Part shown: piece by piece, positions 21,914 to 33,547 of the stretch
How positions within the stretch are numbered: position 1 is the stretch's first letter
Layout of the letters: every line of letters begins with the position of its first letter
Assembly (NCBI GenBank): GCA_038373885.1
Contig: JAWZYV010012385.1
Location: forward strand, 1 to 64,000
DNA: 64,000 bases
Reading direction: 5' to 3'
Origin: Cheiracanthium punctorium
Lineage: Eukaryota > Arthropoda > Arachnida > Araneae > Cheiracanthiidae
Notes under the pieces: generated by a model
Told to the model about the DNA's origin: nothing
The model's database searches: none
The model's input: only the letters and a program-made list of their open reading frames with translations
Translations under genes and position numbers: made by a program

Positions 21914-23050
21914 TGCTTTAAGCATTTTAAAATTCAATTGTTAAGTTTCAATAATTAGGATAATAAGCGTTATTTTCAGATCATGGTAGCTAAAAACAAA
22001 TTTTAGTTTCATTTTCAAACAAAATCGTTCTACAATTTAAGATCACAAAACTTAAATTTTTGGTTTTACCTTAGACTTCTATGTCATTTGACTGCTCTGC
22101 TGAGTTTGATCTACAATGTGTATTTTGGTCTTGAAAGTCTTTAAGAAATATGTATAAAACATCATGTGTCTAAAAAAACCAATGAAATTGTGGTTGATGT
22201 GACCCCCGACACTTAAAGGCTGGCAGTAAGAAAAAGTTAAAAAAATAAAACAATAAAATTCTTGAAAATAACCTCCAATACATTTTCATGTTAAAACTGC
22301 TTGGTTATTCATTGAAACTGCTTACAGATGTTGATAAGTATGTAATTTTTAAAAATATTCTTTCTTTCTCCATTTTCTTATGTTATTGTTTTGAAAACAA
22401 AAAAGTGGTAACTATGTTTTCTAAATTTTGTAAAATATAGTTATTTCGCAACTTTATATATCACCTCTGCTCTGCAACTAGTGGGCGACTAGAAAATTTT
22501 ACTACACCAGCAGATACAAAAGTGGCTGATAGATATTTGAAAAATTTCACTATCCTTGATTTAAGGGATACTTCATAATATGGCGAATGTCACATTGTTA
22601 TAAATTATTATTGAAATAAAATATTTTTTACATATTCATTCTTGTGCGACTATGTCTAAAATATTTTATTTTTTTAATTTTACGTATACCAGAAAGTGAT
22701 GGCCTTTATTGTACATAAAATTCAAACAAATACAATTTCAACAAGTACTAAATTACAAACAAGCTGCTCCTAAGCATAGGCCTCATATGTGTTAAATTTT
22801 AAAGCGAGAATTTTACAGATAACATTTTTTTTCTTATAAGAAAAATGGACACCCTCCTCCTTTATCCTTTCTTGAAGGATTACATTCGAAATATTCTGAA
22901 ATCGATTTTTAGGTATTCAGGAGTCTTGTATTTTACAGCAAGAATTTTATGGGTATCGCTTTTTTTCTTTGAGATTAAACAGGACATGAGGAAAGAATGT
23001 TTGGCCACCTTATCCCCGTATTAAGAATTTTGGAAAATGCTCTCTAAAGT
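21914..23050. other. No gene seen
   Basis: A+T-rich with no recognisable coding. The only structure noted is the start of the MITE at 23055. Confidence 0.55.
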
Positions 23051-23054
23051 AGTA

Positions 23055-23265
23055 CACCCTCCAAAAAAAGTATTCGAGCAAGAGAGAAATTTCCTACGTT
23101 GGTTTCGTATATTAAAAATTATTTATCATAGAATATGAATTAGGCTATGTATAAATAAGACTTTCCATATTTCTTTCAAGTTGTGCGTTTTTCAAAATCT
23201 CAATTGTTATTCGTAAATCTAAAATAGGAAATTTCTCTCTTGCTCGAATACTTTTTTGGAGGGTG
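23055..23265. mobile_element. Tc1/mariner-type MITE, 211 bp
   Basis: Long, almost perfect terminal inverted repeats of about 45 bp beginning CACCCTCCAAAAAAAGTATT and including CGAGCAAGAGAGAAATTTCC are present at both ends. The element sits exactly between TA dinucleotides (23053-23054 and 23266-23267). The middle ~120 bp is noncoding and A+T-rich. Confidence 0.92.
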
Positions 23266-23832
23266 TACCTACACTAAAAATCTCACATTCTTGCAAAATT
23301 TCGTGTTATTAGCTTCTATAATTTTGGCTAGCTAAAATACTGACATGCAAATAAAGGGCATTACGTTCCACTACACTTAATATTTTGTAAAAAATATTCC
23401 AAGCATATACAGTTTTTTGTGCCGTTATTCAATTTAATCCAAGTTGTACTAGTACTCATAAGCAACTGTCTCTCATATTATCGCCCGTGCTGAGAACCCT
23501 AACACTAGAAAAAATGTTTCAGTAACAGACATTTTAGTCCTTTTATTAACAGTTCAACATACTACATTTGCCTGATACTCTTTGCTTTGCAAAACTAATG
23601 TATTTTCTTGAGGCTATGTATTTGAGGGATTAAATTAGTAATCGCTAAGTAAAGGTATTTCTTCATAAAAGCGTTTGTTTTATTCAGGTTTTCTGTATTC
23701 CACATTAACGGTGTAGTTCGAAAAAAAACATGTGATTTTGGTACATAAATATAAATAAATCATATGTGTTATTAACTAATTATGTAATGCACTTCAAAAA
23801 TTTTATAATGTCGCTTTATAAGCTGTATTATA

Positions 23833-23939
23833 CACTGTAAGAAACGATAAACCTGTATCAATTGCGAAACTATCAGAAAAAATTCTTAAAATTCAGAAAT
23901 TTAGCAGGATATGACAATTTTCGAAACTTTTTTGCCGTG
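23833..23939. mobile_element. Possible small MITE with CACTGTAAGAAA ends
   Basis: Left CACTGTAAGAAA and right inverse CACGGCAAAAAAG form weak terminal repeats around 107 bp. The ends resemble CACTG/CACNG-type MITEs, but no TSD is visible. Confidence 0.35.
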
Positions 23940-24252
23940 CAATTCCATGTTGATGAATGTTTTCCGAAAGTTTTATAAAAGGCACCGTTGTCTCATTTAT
24001 TGCGGTGTGTAATACAGCTTAGAAAGAATCATCCTGGTTTTTTTCGAGCCCCTGTGGCATTTAGCTTATTCTGACTTGTGTACTTAGACCGTGAGGAAGA
24101 TTTTATTTTTTCGAACTAGACCCTTAAAGAAAATATTGTCAACATATTTTTTCTAATTTGGTAGTAGTCGAACAAAAATTAACTGAAAAACTTATCACTA
24201 ATGAGTTTTAAATCTCTTTTCGGAATATTTTTCTTGTACAATTTGTTCTGAT

Positions 24253-24400
24253 GCTCTGTCCGCCTAGATGGTGTAATGGCTTAACAACCATTCTGCCACG
24301 CCTTCAGTGCGAGTTTGACTCCCGGCTTGGGTGTAAACTTGTCCGTCCCTTCATAGGGAGTAACGGTAACCCACTGGGTGCTCCTACAGCCTATACAGGT
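24253..24400 (+). mobile_element. tRNA-derived SINE, family 1, copy 1
   Basis: A tRNA-like head has an A-box-like stretch (TAGATGGTGTAATGGCTTA) and a B box (GCGAGTTTGACTCCC) at normal spacing. It is followed by a body with GGCTTGGGTGTAAACTTGTC and CCTTCATAGGGAG, which matches the body of the copy at 51048 (GGCTTGGATGTAATTTCGTC, CCTTCATAGGAGG). RNA polymerase III would read the parent from the internal boxes. The chance ORF here is not coding. Confidence 0.78.
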
Positions 24401-26503
24401 GTGTTCGCACTAGCGTTTTTACCGTTCTTCTTGCAGCTATGTCGCAAAAATCGTAAGCACAAAGAATCAGAGCGTTCATACTGTGGACTTTAAAGTTTTG
24501 TAATGACGTATTCGCATCGGCTGGTGAAACGGAAAAGGTTTGAGTACGGTGCATGCGGGAAGAATGATTGATGATCCTTTCCCCACCTTGAAAACTTATT
24601 AACAAAAGAAGAGGGGGAATCATAGAGACGTTATGCACGGATTTAGAAAGAACTTAAATCCTAGAAAACTGGTTTTACCGTCGCTAACTGACGTCATAAC
24701 TAAGACCGATAGCTACAATAAAAACTCTAACGACAAAGTTTTGGACGCTTAGTATGTGGCGAATTCCTAATCGAAAAAGGCCGAATTCCAATAATAATAA
24801 TAATAATAAATAAATAAATAAAAATAAATCTCATATTCCATTAGTGTTGAATATTTATTAGTATCGAATATTACGTCGTTCATATTCATCATTTTCTCTT
24901 TGATGAAAAGAAATAGTGTTGAAATCTTTTAACGGAAGCTTTTTCTTCTCATGTACTGCAGTTCTTAAATTAAGGGAAACTTGCGCAAAAATTAGGGGAA
25001 ATATTGTACTAGCCATCTTTCATTTATACAAAAACAAAAAAAGGAACGGCTAATACAGTTATCGATTTTTTAAAAACAACTTTTTTCCCCCTACAAGTTA
25101 CACTAGTAATTTAACTGAATTCCGTCTCATACATGCAGTAGTAATATATGATGTCATAGATCAAAAGGTTTGTTAGCATAAATACCTTTTTTTTTTTTTT
25201 TTTCTTTTTCCACTCCTTCCATCTTAAAAGAAGAAAATATAAATTTTCAAGTTGGAGAATAATTACTCACAGGAATATTATAAAGGTAATGACAAATAAC
25301 CAAAAACATAAAAAGCAAACTAAACATTCTTTTAAAAACTTACTTTCGAGTGAAATACGTATAAGTATAATACATTATAGAAATATTAAATTTTTTTCTG
25401 CCTAGGAAAACAATTACGATACGAAAATGAATTGTAACTTGTAAAAGAATGCTAGAAAAAAACCAATATTAGCCTTTTTATGCTGCCAAATGATTACCTT
25501 TCATGACAGTGACATATAAATCTGATAATCCAAATGACACATAAATGATAGCATAAAAGGAAAAATAACATAAACCTGAAATTGGATATTACCCGTCTAA
25601 AAAGATTCCTCTCGAGTACATTAACAAATGCTATCAATTATATTAATGAACATTTGTATGTATAATTTTGTTTATTAAATAAAGAAACAGTATATCATTC
25701 TGTAGTATTTATGCATACAGATGTATTATGCAACAGTAAAATGCACATACAGATTATGATATTGTATATGATTATGGGGTATTACAGAAGATACATTTAA
25801 TTTATTATCTTCAAAAATATCGTCACACATTAGTGGAAAATTGTTGTTGCAAATTATTTTTGAATGACAAATTCTTAAACAAGTTATTGTTGAACAAAGA
25901 AGAAAAAATGATACTCACTTTATTTTTCAAAAAGATAGCGCACATAATTGAATTTTTTTATAGTAGATACATAAATTCTACCTTATAAAAAAAACCATTA
26001 AATATTGCTAAATGATAAGATTCTGGTCACTATTTCGTTTTATCCCTTACGTTTAAATCTTCTAATGACCAAAGTATAGCCATAACTTGCATTCTTCCTT
26101 GATCTCTAAAAAAGAAAAAAAAAAGAACAAAAAAGAAAACGAGAAAATAATATAGCATTTAGCAAGTGATGAGGAAATTCTAAAATTACTGGGGCGTAGA
26201 CAAGAGTGAAATATTGAGAAAAAAACATGTAACTTTTTTAAGAAGAAAAAAAAATAATTTTCATAGAAATTGTTATACATTCACTTAACAAATATTCAAA
26301 TGTGAAAGGTCGCATTTACAATTAAATTTTGGTGAAGAAATATTGTTAAATATACCTGCATATAGATCAAAGAAGTTTACATTAAAAGAAGACTGTTATG
26401 TGAACATATACCTTCATAAACAAACAAAAGAGTGTATGTTGGTCGTAGTTTTGTTAAGACTCTACAGCTATCAGGCAAAGGGGTGAATGACTTGGGCGGA
26501 GTA
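24401..26503. other. No gene seen; simple repeats
   Basis: Contains (AAT)n/(AAAT)n near 24789-24825 and T runs near 25188-25205 and 26100-26140. No domains were seen. Confidence 0.55.
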
Positions 26504-26511
26504 CTTTAAGA

Positions 26512-26807
26512 CAGCATTTCTCAACCTGTGGGGCGCGAGAAGAACCAAAGAGCAAGTAGTGATGCATGTTGTTTTAAAAAAATAATCACCTTATTTATTC
26601 TCATTTTTACTCAAAAATATATCCATTTTCGCTTAAAAACTTCTTTCAAACTTTACTGATAACATTATTTTGTAGAAAATTCGACTAAATGTCCATTGTT
26701 CAAAATTAAAAAACTGAATGTATGCTGAAAAATATGAGGGGGGGCAGCGCCACCGTAAATTAGCCTTTGTTGGGGGGTGCGCGACGTTAAAAGGTTGAAA
26801 ACCGCTG
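26512..26807. mobile_element. hAT (Charlie-like) MITE, 296 bp, exact 8-bp TSD
   Basis: Ends CAGCATTTCTCAACCTGTGG and inverse CAGCGGTTTTCAACCT are typical of Charlie-like hAT elements. The octamer CTTTAAGA flanks both sides exactly (26504-26511 and 26808-26815). The interior is noncoding, with GGGGCGCGAG and GGGGTGCGCGAC subterminal blocks. Confidence 0.9.
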
Positions 26808-26867
26808 CTTTAAGAGGTTCCTACGCATATTTACCTTATTCCTGTAAAAAAAAACACCTAAACCTCA

Positions 26868-26960
26868 AGACCACTCTATTGACAGCCGCCTGGTAGGCCA
26901 GAGCCCTAGACCTTCACAATTCATTTACCAATGTTCAGTGTCTTATTCGCTGAGCCATTG
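26868..26960 (-). mobile_element. SINE family 2, partial copy
   Basis: Read on the minus strand, GGCTCAGCGAATAAGACACT, then GGTCTAGGGCTCTGGCCTACCAGGCGGCTGTC parallels the copy at 53440 (TGGCTAAGACACTTATC, AGGGTTCTGGCCTACCACGC). Confidence 0.6.
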
Positions 26961-29102
26961 ATCGACGAGCTAGAAGTTGAAATAGGAGCAATGTTTCTTT
27001 TTGATTTAACAACGTGTCTTGTGATTGTAATTTTTAATAATGAAGAAGCCCAATGGTGTATATTCAGAGCATTGCGCTATCGTGTTAAAGGTACGGGTTT
27101 CATTCTCTGGAATGGGTAAGGTTGATCAGACTTTCAAACATTGAGTGGGTCGAAAAGTTAAGGACCAAGCTTTCTTGAGAACTACAAACTGGGGGCTCTG
27201 CGTAAGATTGACCATCTGACCTGGACATATTCTTCTGCACCCCAGAGCCCATTGTCGCTAAGGCTTTGATGGGCAATGCAAGTCTTGGCCCCACTTTGGT
27301 CTGTTGAGACACTGAGTTAAGTTCAATTTAATAATGGAGGATTTTGTAATTCAAATATTGCAAAACGAAGTCTATGATTGACATTGTGCAAAAAATATAA
27401 AATGATAGGAATTTAACAAATGATCCCACTCTATAAATTGCCTTTCTCCACGTAGGGCATTACTGTTCATCTTTGCTGTTAGTTTTATTGCTTATTGCTT
27501 GTGTTCTAAATTTATCAGATTCGATCTTCTGCTTATTGCCATACTGGGAGATCCTGTGGTGATTGAAAGGCATTTAAGTAAAATGATTCCACTTTCAAGC
27601 CGAACCTCCTCAATAGTGATTCATTATCATTTGTTTTAACTTAAGAAACAGCGTCTAGTTACCAAAACAAAACAACAGATGAAGCAATATATCTCCGAAT
27701 CATGAATTTGAACAAACAACAGCAATCCATGTACATTTTCACGAACAATTATACCCTCAATAATTGCAGTCTTCCTCGATCATGCCACCATTTCGTCCTG
27801 TCAAGTCGTACCGTCTTCCCCAGTCGTATATTCACAAACGGACACATACTAGCCATGTCTGTTACCACTCCCGTCATCAATTGTCTTTCAAAAGAGAAAA
27901 AAAAAATCCATAAAATGGTATTTAATTGCATCCGAAAATTCCTTTTCCAGAATCTCCTGCCTTCGGTTGGCCCAACGCTAAATCAACATACTTCTTCTCC
28001 TATAGTCTTGTTAGCTTATCTTCATCACCCAAGTGCAATAACACTTGCACATTCATTCAATAGTACTACATGAACTCTTCTCCATGTTACACTTTGAATG
28101 AAAGTGCAATACGTCACTACGGACAATCTAAAACGCAAAACTCGATAAGAATCATTAAAACTGGAAAAGCATCAAATCTCAAGAGCAATCGAACCATCGA
28201 AATTTAACCTTTTGATGCCGGAAGGGTTGAGACCAGAAGCTGGCTTGTGGGACTACTGCTGTCCCAGAAGTTGACTTCTTCCCACTCCAACAGGTGCACT
28301 TCTCTCGGGATTTATTGTTCGAAAGAAAGGGCTGCAGCTTCTAAAGATAAGAAAAAAGATCCGTAAATAGAAGGAAGAGTTTGCAAAAGAGCACGTCAGC
28401 GGAGTGAAAAATCTAATTCTTGCAAAATATCCTGCCGGATCCGGTGTAAATATTACTATGGGCTCAAAAGATTAATTGAGCTTCAATATAATCAGAGCAT
28501 GGTTTTCAACTTTCAACTTCTCCACTTTGCAAAGAATCGATTTCTACCTATATAAACTCTATTCAAAACTATTCAAAAATGTTCAACTAATGCTTTATTT
28601 GGAAATATTCATCTGATCAACCCATTTTTATGCGAGTACCGATTTTTGAAAAATCTACATGTTACAGTGCTGTTCTGTTCTTGAACTATCGGGTACCATC
28701 ATTTTTCTAGTTAGCCAATAAAACTGTAACAAGTCAGAAAAAGTTTTTTGACGAGCAAGCCATTAGCGTCAGTAAAAAAGAATTATCACTTCTAATCCGA
28801 ACGTTTCCATTTTACTAGCTGGGAACCAGTGTTAGCGTCACGGAGGTGTTGGCCGACTAAAGCCCACACCACACCTTCTCGATCTTCAATTCAAGTAGCA
28901 CTTTCTGTCGACTGTTTTCCGCAAGAGTTACGTGAAAAGCCTCGTGTGATATGTATGCTGAACATCCGCAAATTTTCCCAACCGGTCCAAGAAAAATGGA
29001 GTATTTCATTCAACATGTTGAATTTCTCCCACAGACCAATCACAGGTAAGCAAATGGAGAAGCTGCGGAGACATCACATATTCACATATTCGCTCATTCC
29101 CT
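26961..29102. other. No supported gene
   Basis: Less A+T-biased patches (about 27100-27320 and 28200-28330) look like old repeat remnants that I cannot classify. The 123-codon frames at 27702 and 28829 show no domain; the second runs into the hAT MITE at 29111. Confidence 0.5.
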
Positions 29103-29110
29103 CTTCCAGT

Positions 29111-29270
29111 CTAGGGCGGATTAAAGGGGGGCGGAGGAGGCCACCGCCTCCCCCCGAGAAAAAAGGAATTAATGTAAAAGATCCTATTTTACTTCCATAA
29201 AATGGATGTATATGTTAATATTCTAACTAACCGCCGCCTCCCCCGACAAACTTTCAATAATCCGCCACTG
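29111..29270. mobile_element. hAT-type MITE, copy 2, with exact 8-bp TSD
   Basis: Ends CTAGGGCGGATTA and inverse CAGTGGCGGATTA are flanked on both sides by CTTCCAGT (29103-29110 and 29271-29278). Inside, TTAATGTAAAAGATCCTATT and CCATAAAATGGATG match the inverse of 3251-3427, so it is the same family in opposite orientation. The differing TSDs prove separate insertion events. Confidence 0.88.
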
Positions 29271-29279
29271 CTTCCAGTG

Positions 29280-30051
29280 AAATCAGTTCAGTTGAGTGAA
29301 ATAGTCGAACAAGTTGAGCGAAGTAGATGATTGAATTGGAGATTGAACGTAGGTGTGATATGGGCTTAAGAACATCGAGCAATTTTGTCTTCATGTTTTC
29401 CATTCATCGATGAATGTCTAATGGATAATCTTTGATGACTGAGCTTGATGTTTTATCTGTTATTACTTAATGTTTTCGTATTGGATCTCAATGTGTTATT
29501 GTCACAGATATCGAGTGTCAGTTCTAAATAGCGCTCAATCTATACTTTTCATAATAAATGAACAACAACGACAAAAAAAAAAAAATCAGAATTTATAGAA
29601 ATCGGCGTGTTTGAGGCTTTATTTTTTATTTTTATACCTATCATTGAACTTTATTGCTGTTATTCTTTTTACAGCAAACTTACTTAAGATTAGAATATAG
29701 TTTTTTTGTTTATTTGTTCGTTTTCGTTTTGTAAAGCAACTGAAACGACGCAGAACTGAAGAATGGGCTGCAATTGTTGAGATTTCACACTGATATTTAA
29801 TTTTATTATGTTCGTTAAACTGGTGTTAAAAATGTTTAAAAAACTGTAGTCTACGTTCGCTTTTAATGCCAAATAAGTAACTTCTTCTTCAGGAATAAAA
29901 TAGTAGCCCTTGTTTTCAAAATTGATTGGATGTAAATATCCTACATATCAGTGACGTATCCAGAATTTGTCTTGGTGAGGGTCTAAATTATAAAAAAGCC
30001 TGTTTCATCCAAACAAAATGTACAATAAAGCAAAATTTTAGTCTGAACCAA

Positions 30052-30086
<35 letters not shown>

Positions 30087-30218
30087 GGGACGGGCTAAGT
30101 AATAGGATAAAAGATCATTTTATATATCCATAGTGTATAATAAAATAGAATGTTATCTTCCAGCAATCTCTTTGTGATGTTGAAGCGCCCTAGCACCTCA
30201 CCTATAGGCTACTGCAAC
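29280..30218. other. No gene seen; A-run at 30056-30084
   Basis: A+T-rich. A long A run followed by GGGGGGACGGG near 30056-30095, together with CAGTGACGTATCCAGAATTT near 29949, may be the remains of another short transposon, but its ends could not be fixed. Confidence 0.5.
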
Positions 30219-30279
30219 ATATAGCTGTATAAAGTAAATAAAAAACTTTGTAAAAAACACGCATAAGAAGTTATAGGTA

Positions 30280-30328
30280 AGAAGATACGCACGTTTCGGT
30301 CAAAAATTGTTTTGACCTTCATCAGTCC
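30280..30328 (-). ncRNA. Hammerhead-ribozyme-like motif, left arm
   Basis: On the minus strand: CTGATGA, an 8-bp stem II (GGTCAAAA/TTTTGACC, loop CAAT), GAAA, then a minimal stem III (AC-GTGC-GT) ending in the cleavage-type triplet GTA. The predicted cut would follow position 30286 on this strand. Stem I pairing is weak (about three pairs), as in the short Penelope-type hammerheads. Confidence 0.62.
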
Positions 30329-30420
30329 AAGCCCTTCGTCGCAAGGAACACAAGGGAACTGAAAAGAGATAAAAGGTTTATCTCTTCTCAGTTCCCTGTG
30401 TTCCTTGCGACGAAGGGCTT

Positions 30421-30470
30421 GGACTGATGAAGGTCAAAACAATTTTTGACCGAAACGAGCGTATCTTCTT
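30421..30470 (+). ncRNA. Hammerhead-ribozyme-like motif, right arm
   Basis: CTGATGA at 30424-30430, stem II GGTCAAAA (30432-30439) with TTTTGACC (30444-30451) around loop CAAT, GAAA at 30452-30455, then a minimal stem III AC-GAGC-GT and the NUH triplet GTA with a predicted cut after 30463. All core positions known to be needed are present. Stem I (GGA with TCT) is weak, so single-copy activity may be low. Confidence 0.65.
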
Positions 30471-30569
30471 ACCTATAACTTCTTATGTGTGTTTTTTACA
30501 AAGTTTTTTATTTAGTTTATCGTTTAACACCAGTAATTTGAGTGTTCTTTTACCGATATAGCTGTATAA

Positions 30570-31495
30570 TTTCTCTTAATAATCTAAGCATTAATTCAAA
30601 TTGCAAATTTAGGTAGATTTAATGATCTGTGTCAGGGATGACTTTCACAATGAATTTATAAAACGTGGGGCCATTAAAAATAACAATAGTTACCTTTTTA
30701 TGCATACGTTTTTTTAAATAATTTACATTCCAATATTTAACACGTTCATAACAGGTTCTATTGGCTTAGTCTCACCCGGGAAATACATCCACTCAATGCA
30801 TTTTTTCAAACCCGAAAGCATTTTCCCCAACGTAAATCCAGCAGCTGCTTCAGTGACTGATAGACTTAAGTAAATAATTAAATTACCCCGGTTGTAAACA
30901 ACCTTAATCGGGTCTAACACGTCAGATCATGTTGCCACGTCAGCGATCATCAATAACGGCATTTCCTTTTTTTTTTCTACTCTCTCTCTCTATACAGGAT
31001 TACCTCTGGGAGAGAAGGGACCCAGCATAAACACAGGAAAGTCAGGTGTATGTATATTTGTGTGGTCAGCTACAATTAGCCCCCGCGAAGACTGAGCCGT
31101 AATATATATGGTGCTGAGTTGTCCAGGTGATAGATCGAACCTTCCAACGAATGGCCGGTATGTCGGGAATGAACTGCGAGGTAAACTAGAGCTGATGAAT
31201 GGAGTCTGTCAGGAGAGGGAGGTATTACTCACTTGCCTGTGAATTGACGATTTTTCCTTGTCACTTCCGGGAAGAAAGAGATTAAAGTTTAAGTGAAATG
31301 GATTTTTGTTTTTTGAATAGTTTGGTTTTTCTTGGGTGAAGTTTTCGAAAATTTCAGAATCTTTCGAGTAGGTTTTTTTTTTTTTTTTTTTTTTTTTTCC
31401 CGGCGCTGGCCTGATGAAATGGCTAAGTTTGGAATTTCTATAAGGAAAGAAATAAAAAAGGATGAGTGTAGAAGGATATTAAATAACAAAGAAGG
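30570..31495. other. No supported gene
   Basis: A less A+T-rich block at about 31000-31235 has a B-box-like GGTTCGATCT on the minus strand and could be a SINE remnant. A (CT)n stretch precedes it and a ~27-T run lies at 31372-31398. Confidence 0.45.
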
Positions 31496-31498
31496 ATA

Positions 31499-31910
31499 TG
31501 TTTACTCGCATAGTAGTCGCACTTTTGTGCCAAGTTTTCAAGGTCTCGGACAGACTCCATTGAAAGTCTCGGTGCGACTATTAAGCGGGGAAATCTACTG
31601 CATAGTACTGTGCACTCTAATGCTTATATTAATAAAACATATTATTATATATATTTATATTACATTATTAATAAAGTAGTAACTTAGGAAACTTTCCCAG
31701 ATTGCTTGCCGTATATTAAATAATCTTTTGATTAGTTGCACACAAGAAAGAGGTATTTTTCGTTTTATACTGATAAATTTGTAGACATAAAGAAGATATA
31801 AATACATGACTGCGACTTTTAATGCGGGGAAAATATTTTGGCGATTTTTTGTGCTTCAACACGGGGGTTCGACTGTTATGCGAGAACGACTATTACGCAA
31901 GTAAGCACGG
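31499..31910. mobile_element. Possible pogo/Tc1-type TIR element
   Basis: The left end TGTTTACTCGCATAGTAGTC and the inverse right end GTGCTTACTTGCGTAATAGTC pair with several mismatches, between TA dinucleotides. Both subterminal regions repeat CGACTATTA-like blocks. The interior has no transposase. Boundaries are approximate. Confidence 0.5.
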
Positions 31911-32143
31911 TATATAAAATAGCATTGTTGTCTGTCTGTCTGTTTGTTTGTTTGTCTAAACCAAATTTAGCATACTGACTAAACAGGACAAGGGAAAGCT
32001 ATTGGTTAAAAAGGAAGAATCCAATCCGGTTTTTAGTTTTTTCAGTAATTTCATGTTTTGTCCAGTTATCGGCCATTTTTCGAGCATTTTGCGTTATTGC
32101 GTGTTAAATTTTTGTCCGAAAACTAATTTTCTTATATGATATC

Positions 32144-32171
32144 TTATATATATATATATATATATATATAT
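32144..32171. repeat. (TA)n microsatellite
   Basis: About 13 TA dinucleotides. Confidence 0.95.
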
Positions 32172-32486
32172 CGGAAACTACAGAGTTTTCCCTTTCTAAT
32201 AAGCTTTGTTTCAAAATCGTATTTAAATTTGCAGATTTTTTAAGAGTTTTTAAAAGGTAACTTTTTCAGTAAAGTTTCGCAATTTGAAATTGAAACTGTC
32301 GCATCAAAAAAGCTAACAGTACATTTATTTCGACCTCATTTAAAGTTTGAACCGTGCAAAAAAATATATTTTTTATATGATTTTTTTCTGAAAAGATCGC
32401 GAGCTGAAAATCTGTATTCCAGGAAAGAAGGTCGCACGGAAAAAAAATTCCTCCGCGATTTCCTCCATTGGATGAAGCTTTTCCTA

Positions 32487-32700
32487 GGGCTCTATTCTGC
32501 CACGTTCGTATAAGCGAACGTTTGGATATATGACATCAAAATGACGTTTTTCGCATCCTGCTAGCGTATGTTGCTATTCTGCAAGGTACGGTAGAGCTTT
32601 AGGTGCAGAGACTTCCTACCGAATGTTTTCACTAGCGTACGTTTCGAAATACGTCACCAATCCGACCGTTCGCTTAAACGAACGTAGCAGAATAGACCCC
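32487..32700. mobile_element. MITE with GGG(C/G)TCTATTCTG ends, 214 bp
   Basis: Terminal repeats of about 38 bp: GGGCTCTATTCTGCCACGTT and inverse GGGGTCTATTCTGCTACGTT, each continuing into a CGTT-CGCTTA(A)ACGAACG-type inner palindrome. CTA is present directly outside both ends (32484-32486, 32701-32703). A 3-bp T-A-containing TSD and G-rich ends suggest PIF/Harbinger, but this is inference. Noncoding. Confidence 0.8.
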
Positions 32701-32703
32701 CTA

Positions 32704-33420
32704 AACAACTAGGCAGTTGTTCTATTTTGTAGTTAAGAGGAGGGGGACGGAACAGATGATCGAATATCAGCAGTTATTTTTTAAGCACGCTACTCGGGAT
32801 TTATCGGGAAATTCAATTTTTCTTAAAGGTACTTTGTAACAATTGCACTTTTTTGACAATTTCAGCAAGTCATTTTGCTACTACTATTATTGTCGATTAG
32901 AAATTATGCAATGATTTATTTATTTATTATTTTTTAACAGTGGAACTTGAAGATTTGCATTATTATCTTAAATTTAGGACAGAAAGCGTGGATTTCTTTA
33001 TTAATAGTATCATATGTTATTTAGTTAAATAGCTATTATATAACTGATTTTTAAACATTTTAAAACTAAGATAATAATAATAATAATTATAATTTTTATT
33101 CTGCAAAAAGTTCAACCTTAAACTAGATCAGGTAATCTTTCTACACATTACAACCCTGTGACTGTACTTTAAACATTGCCTGTCAGTTACATTTCACCAA
33201 CCTATATTGGGCTTATTTGCTCAGATTTTCAAAGCTCTGCATGCTGTTGATTTGTCTGGAGAACATTCATTTTTATTATTATAGGTAGACATATTTGGCT
33301 TAAACTGGTATAATTTCTGTGGTATTTCATGTTTTTCAAATGCACGCGATTCTTCATTGAAGTAATAATATTTCTGTTAGCTCCAATACGAATCATTTCT
33401 TACGGACGAAACTCTCGAAG
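32704..33420. other. No gene seen
   Basis: A+T-rich, with (AAT)n near 33070-33085 and no recognisable domain. Confidence 0.5.
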
Positions 33421-33547
33421 CATCGCAACGTAAAAACGGTAACCCTTTACCAAAATTCACCATAATCGATTCAGCGGTTTAGTCGTGAAAGCGTAGCAAA
33501 CAAACAAACAAACAAATTCACTTTCGCATTTATAATATTAGTTAGGA
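33421..33547 (-). mobile_element. Helitron-type terminal repeat, copy 1
   Basis: On the minus strand it starts at 33547 with TCCTAACTAATATTATAAAT and continues GCGAAAGTGA, a GTTTGTTTG tract and GCTTTCACGACTAAACCGCT. This matches the copy at 63770 in opposite orientation. The 5'-TC start after A and the CGAAAG/TTTCACG inverted pair resemble ends known from arthropod nonautonomous Helitrons. The assignment is tentative. Confidence 0.55.

Larger units (their letters stand above)
30233..30555. mobile_element. Palindromic Penelope-like (pLTR) element between 14-bp direct repeats
   Basis: An almost perfect foldback has arms of about 140 bp (30233-30373 and 30374-30518, centre in GATAAAAGGTTTATC) and a short non-palindromic right tail. 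It sits between identical 14-mers ATATAGCTGTATAA at 30219-30232 and 30556-30569, a longer TSD than cut-and-paste transposons make and in the range known for Penelope-like or other target-primed elements. Each arm contains a complete hammerhead-ribozyme core (next two entries); such ribozymes are established parts of Penelope-like pLTRs. No reverse transcriptase remains. Inference: two pLTR copies left in inverted arrangement. Confidence 0.7.

Noticed and set aside
27702..28073. 123-codon ORF as a host gene
   Set aside because: No recognisable domain, no splice-site support, and composition like surrounding noncoding sequence.
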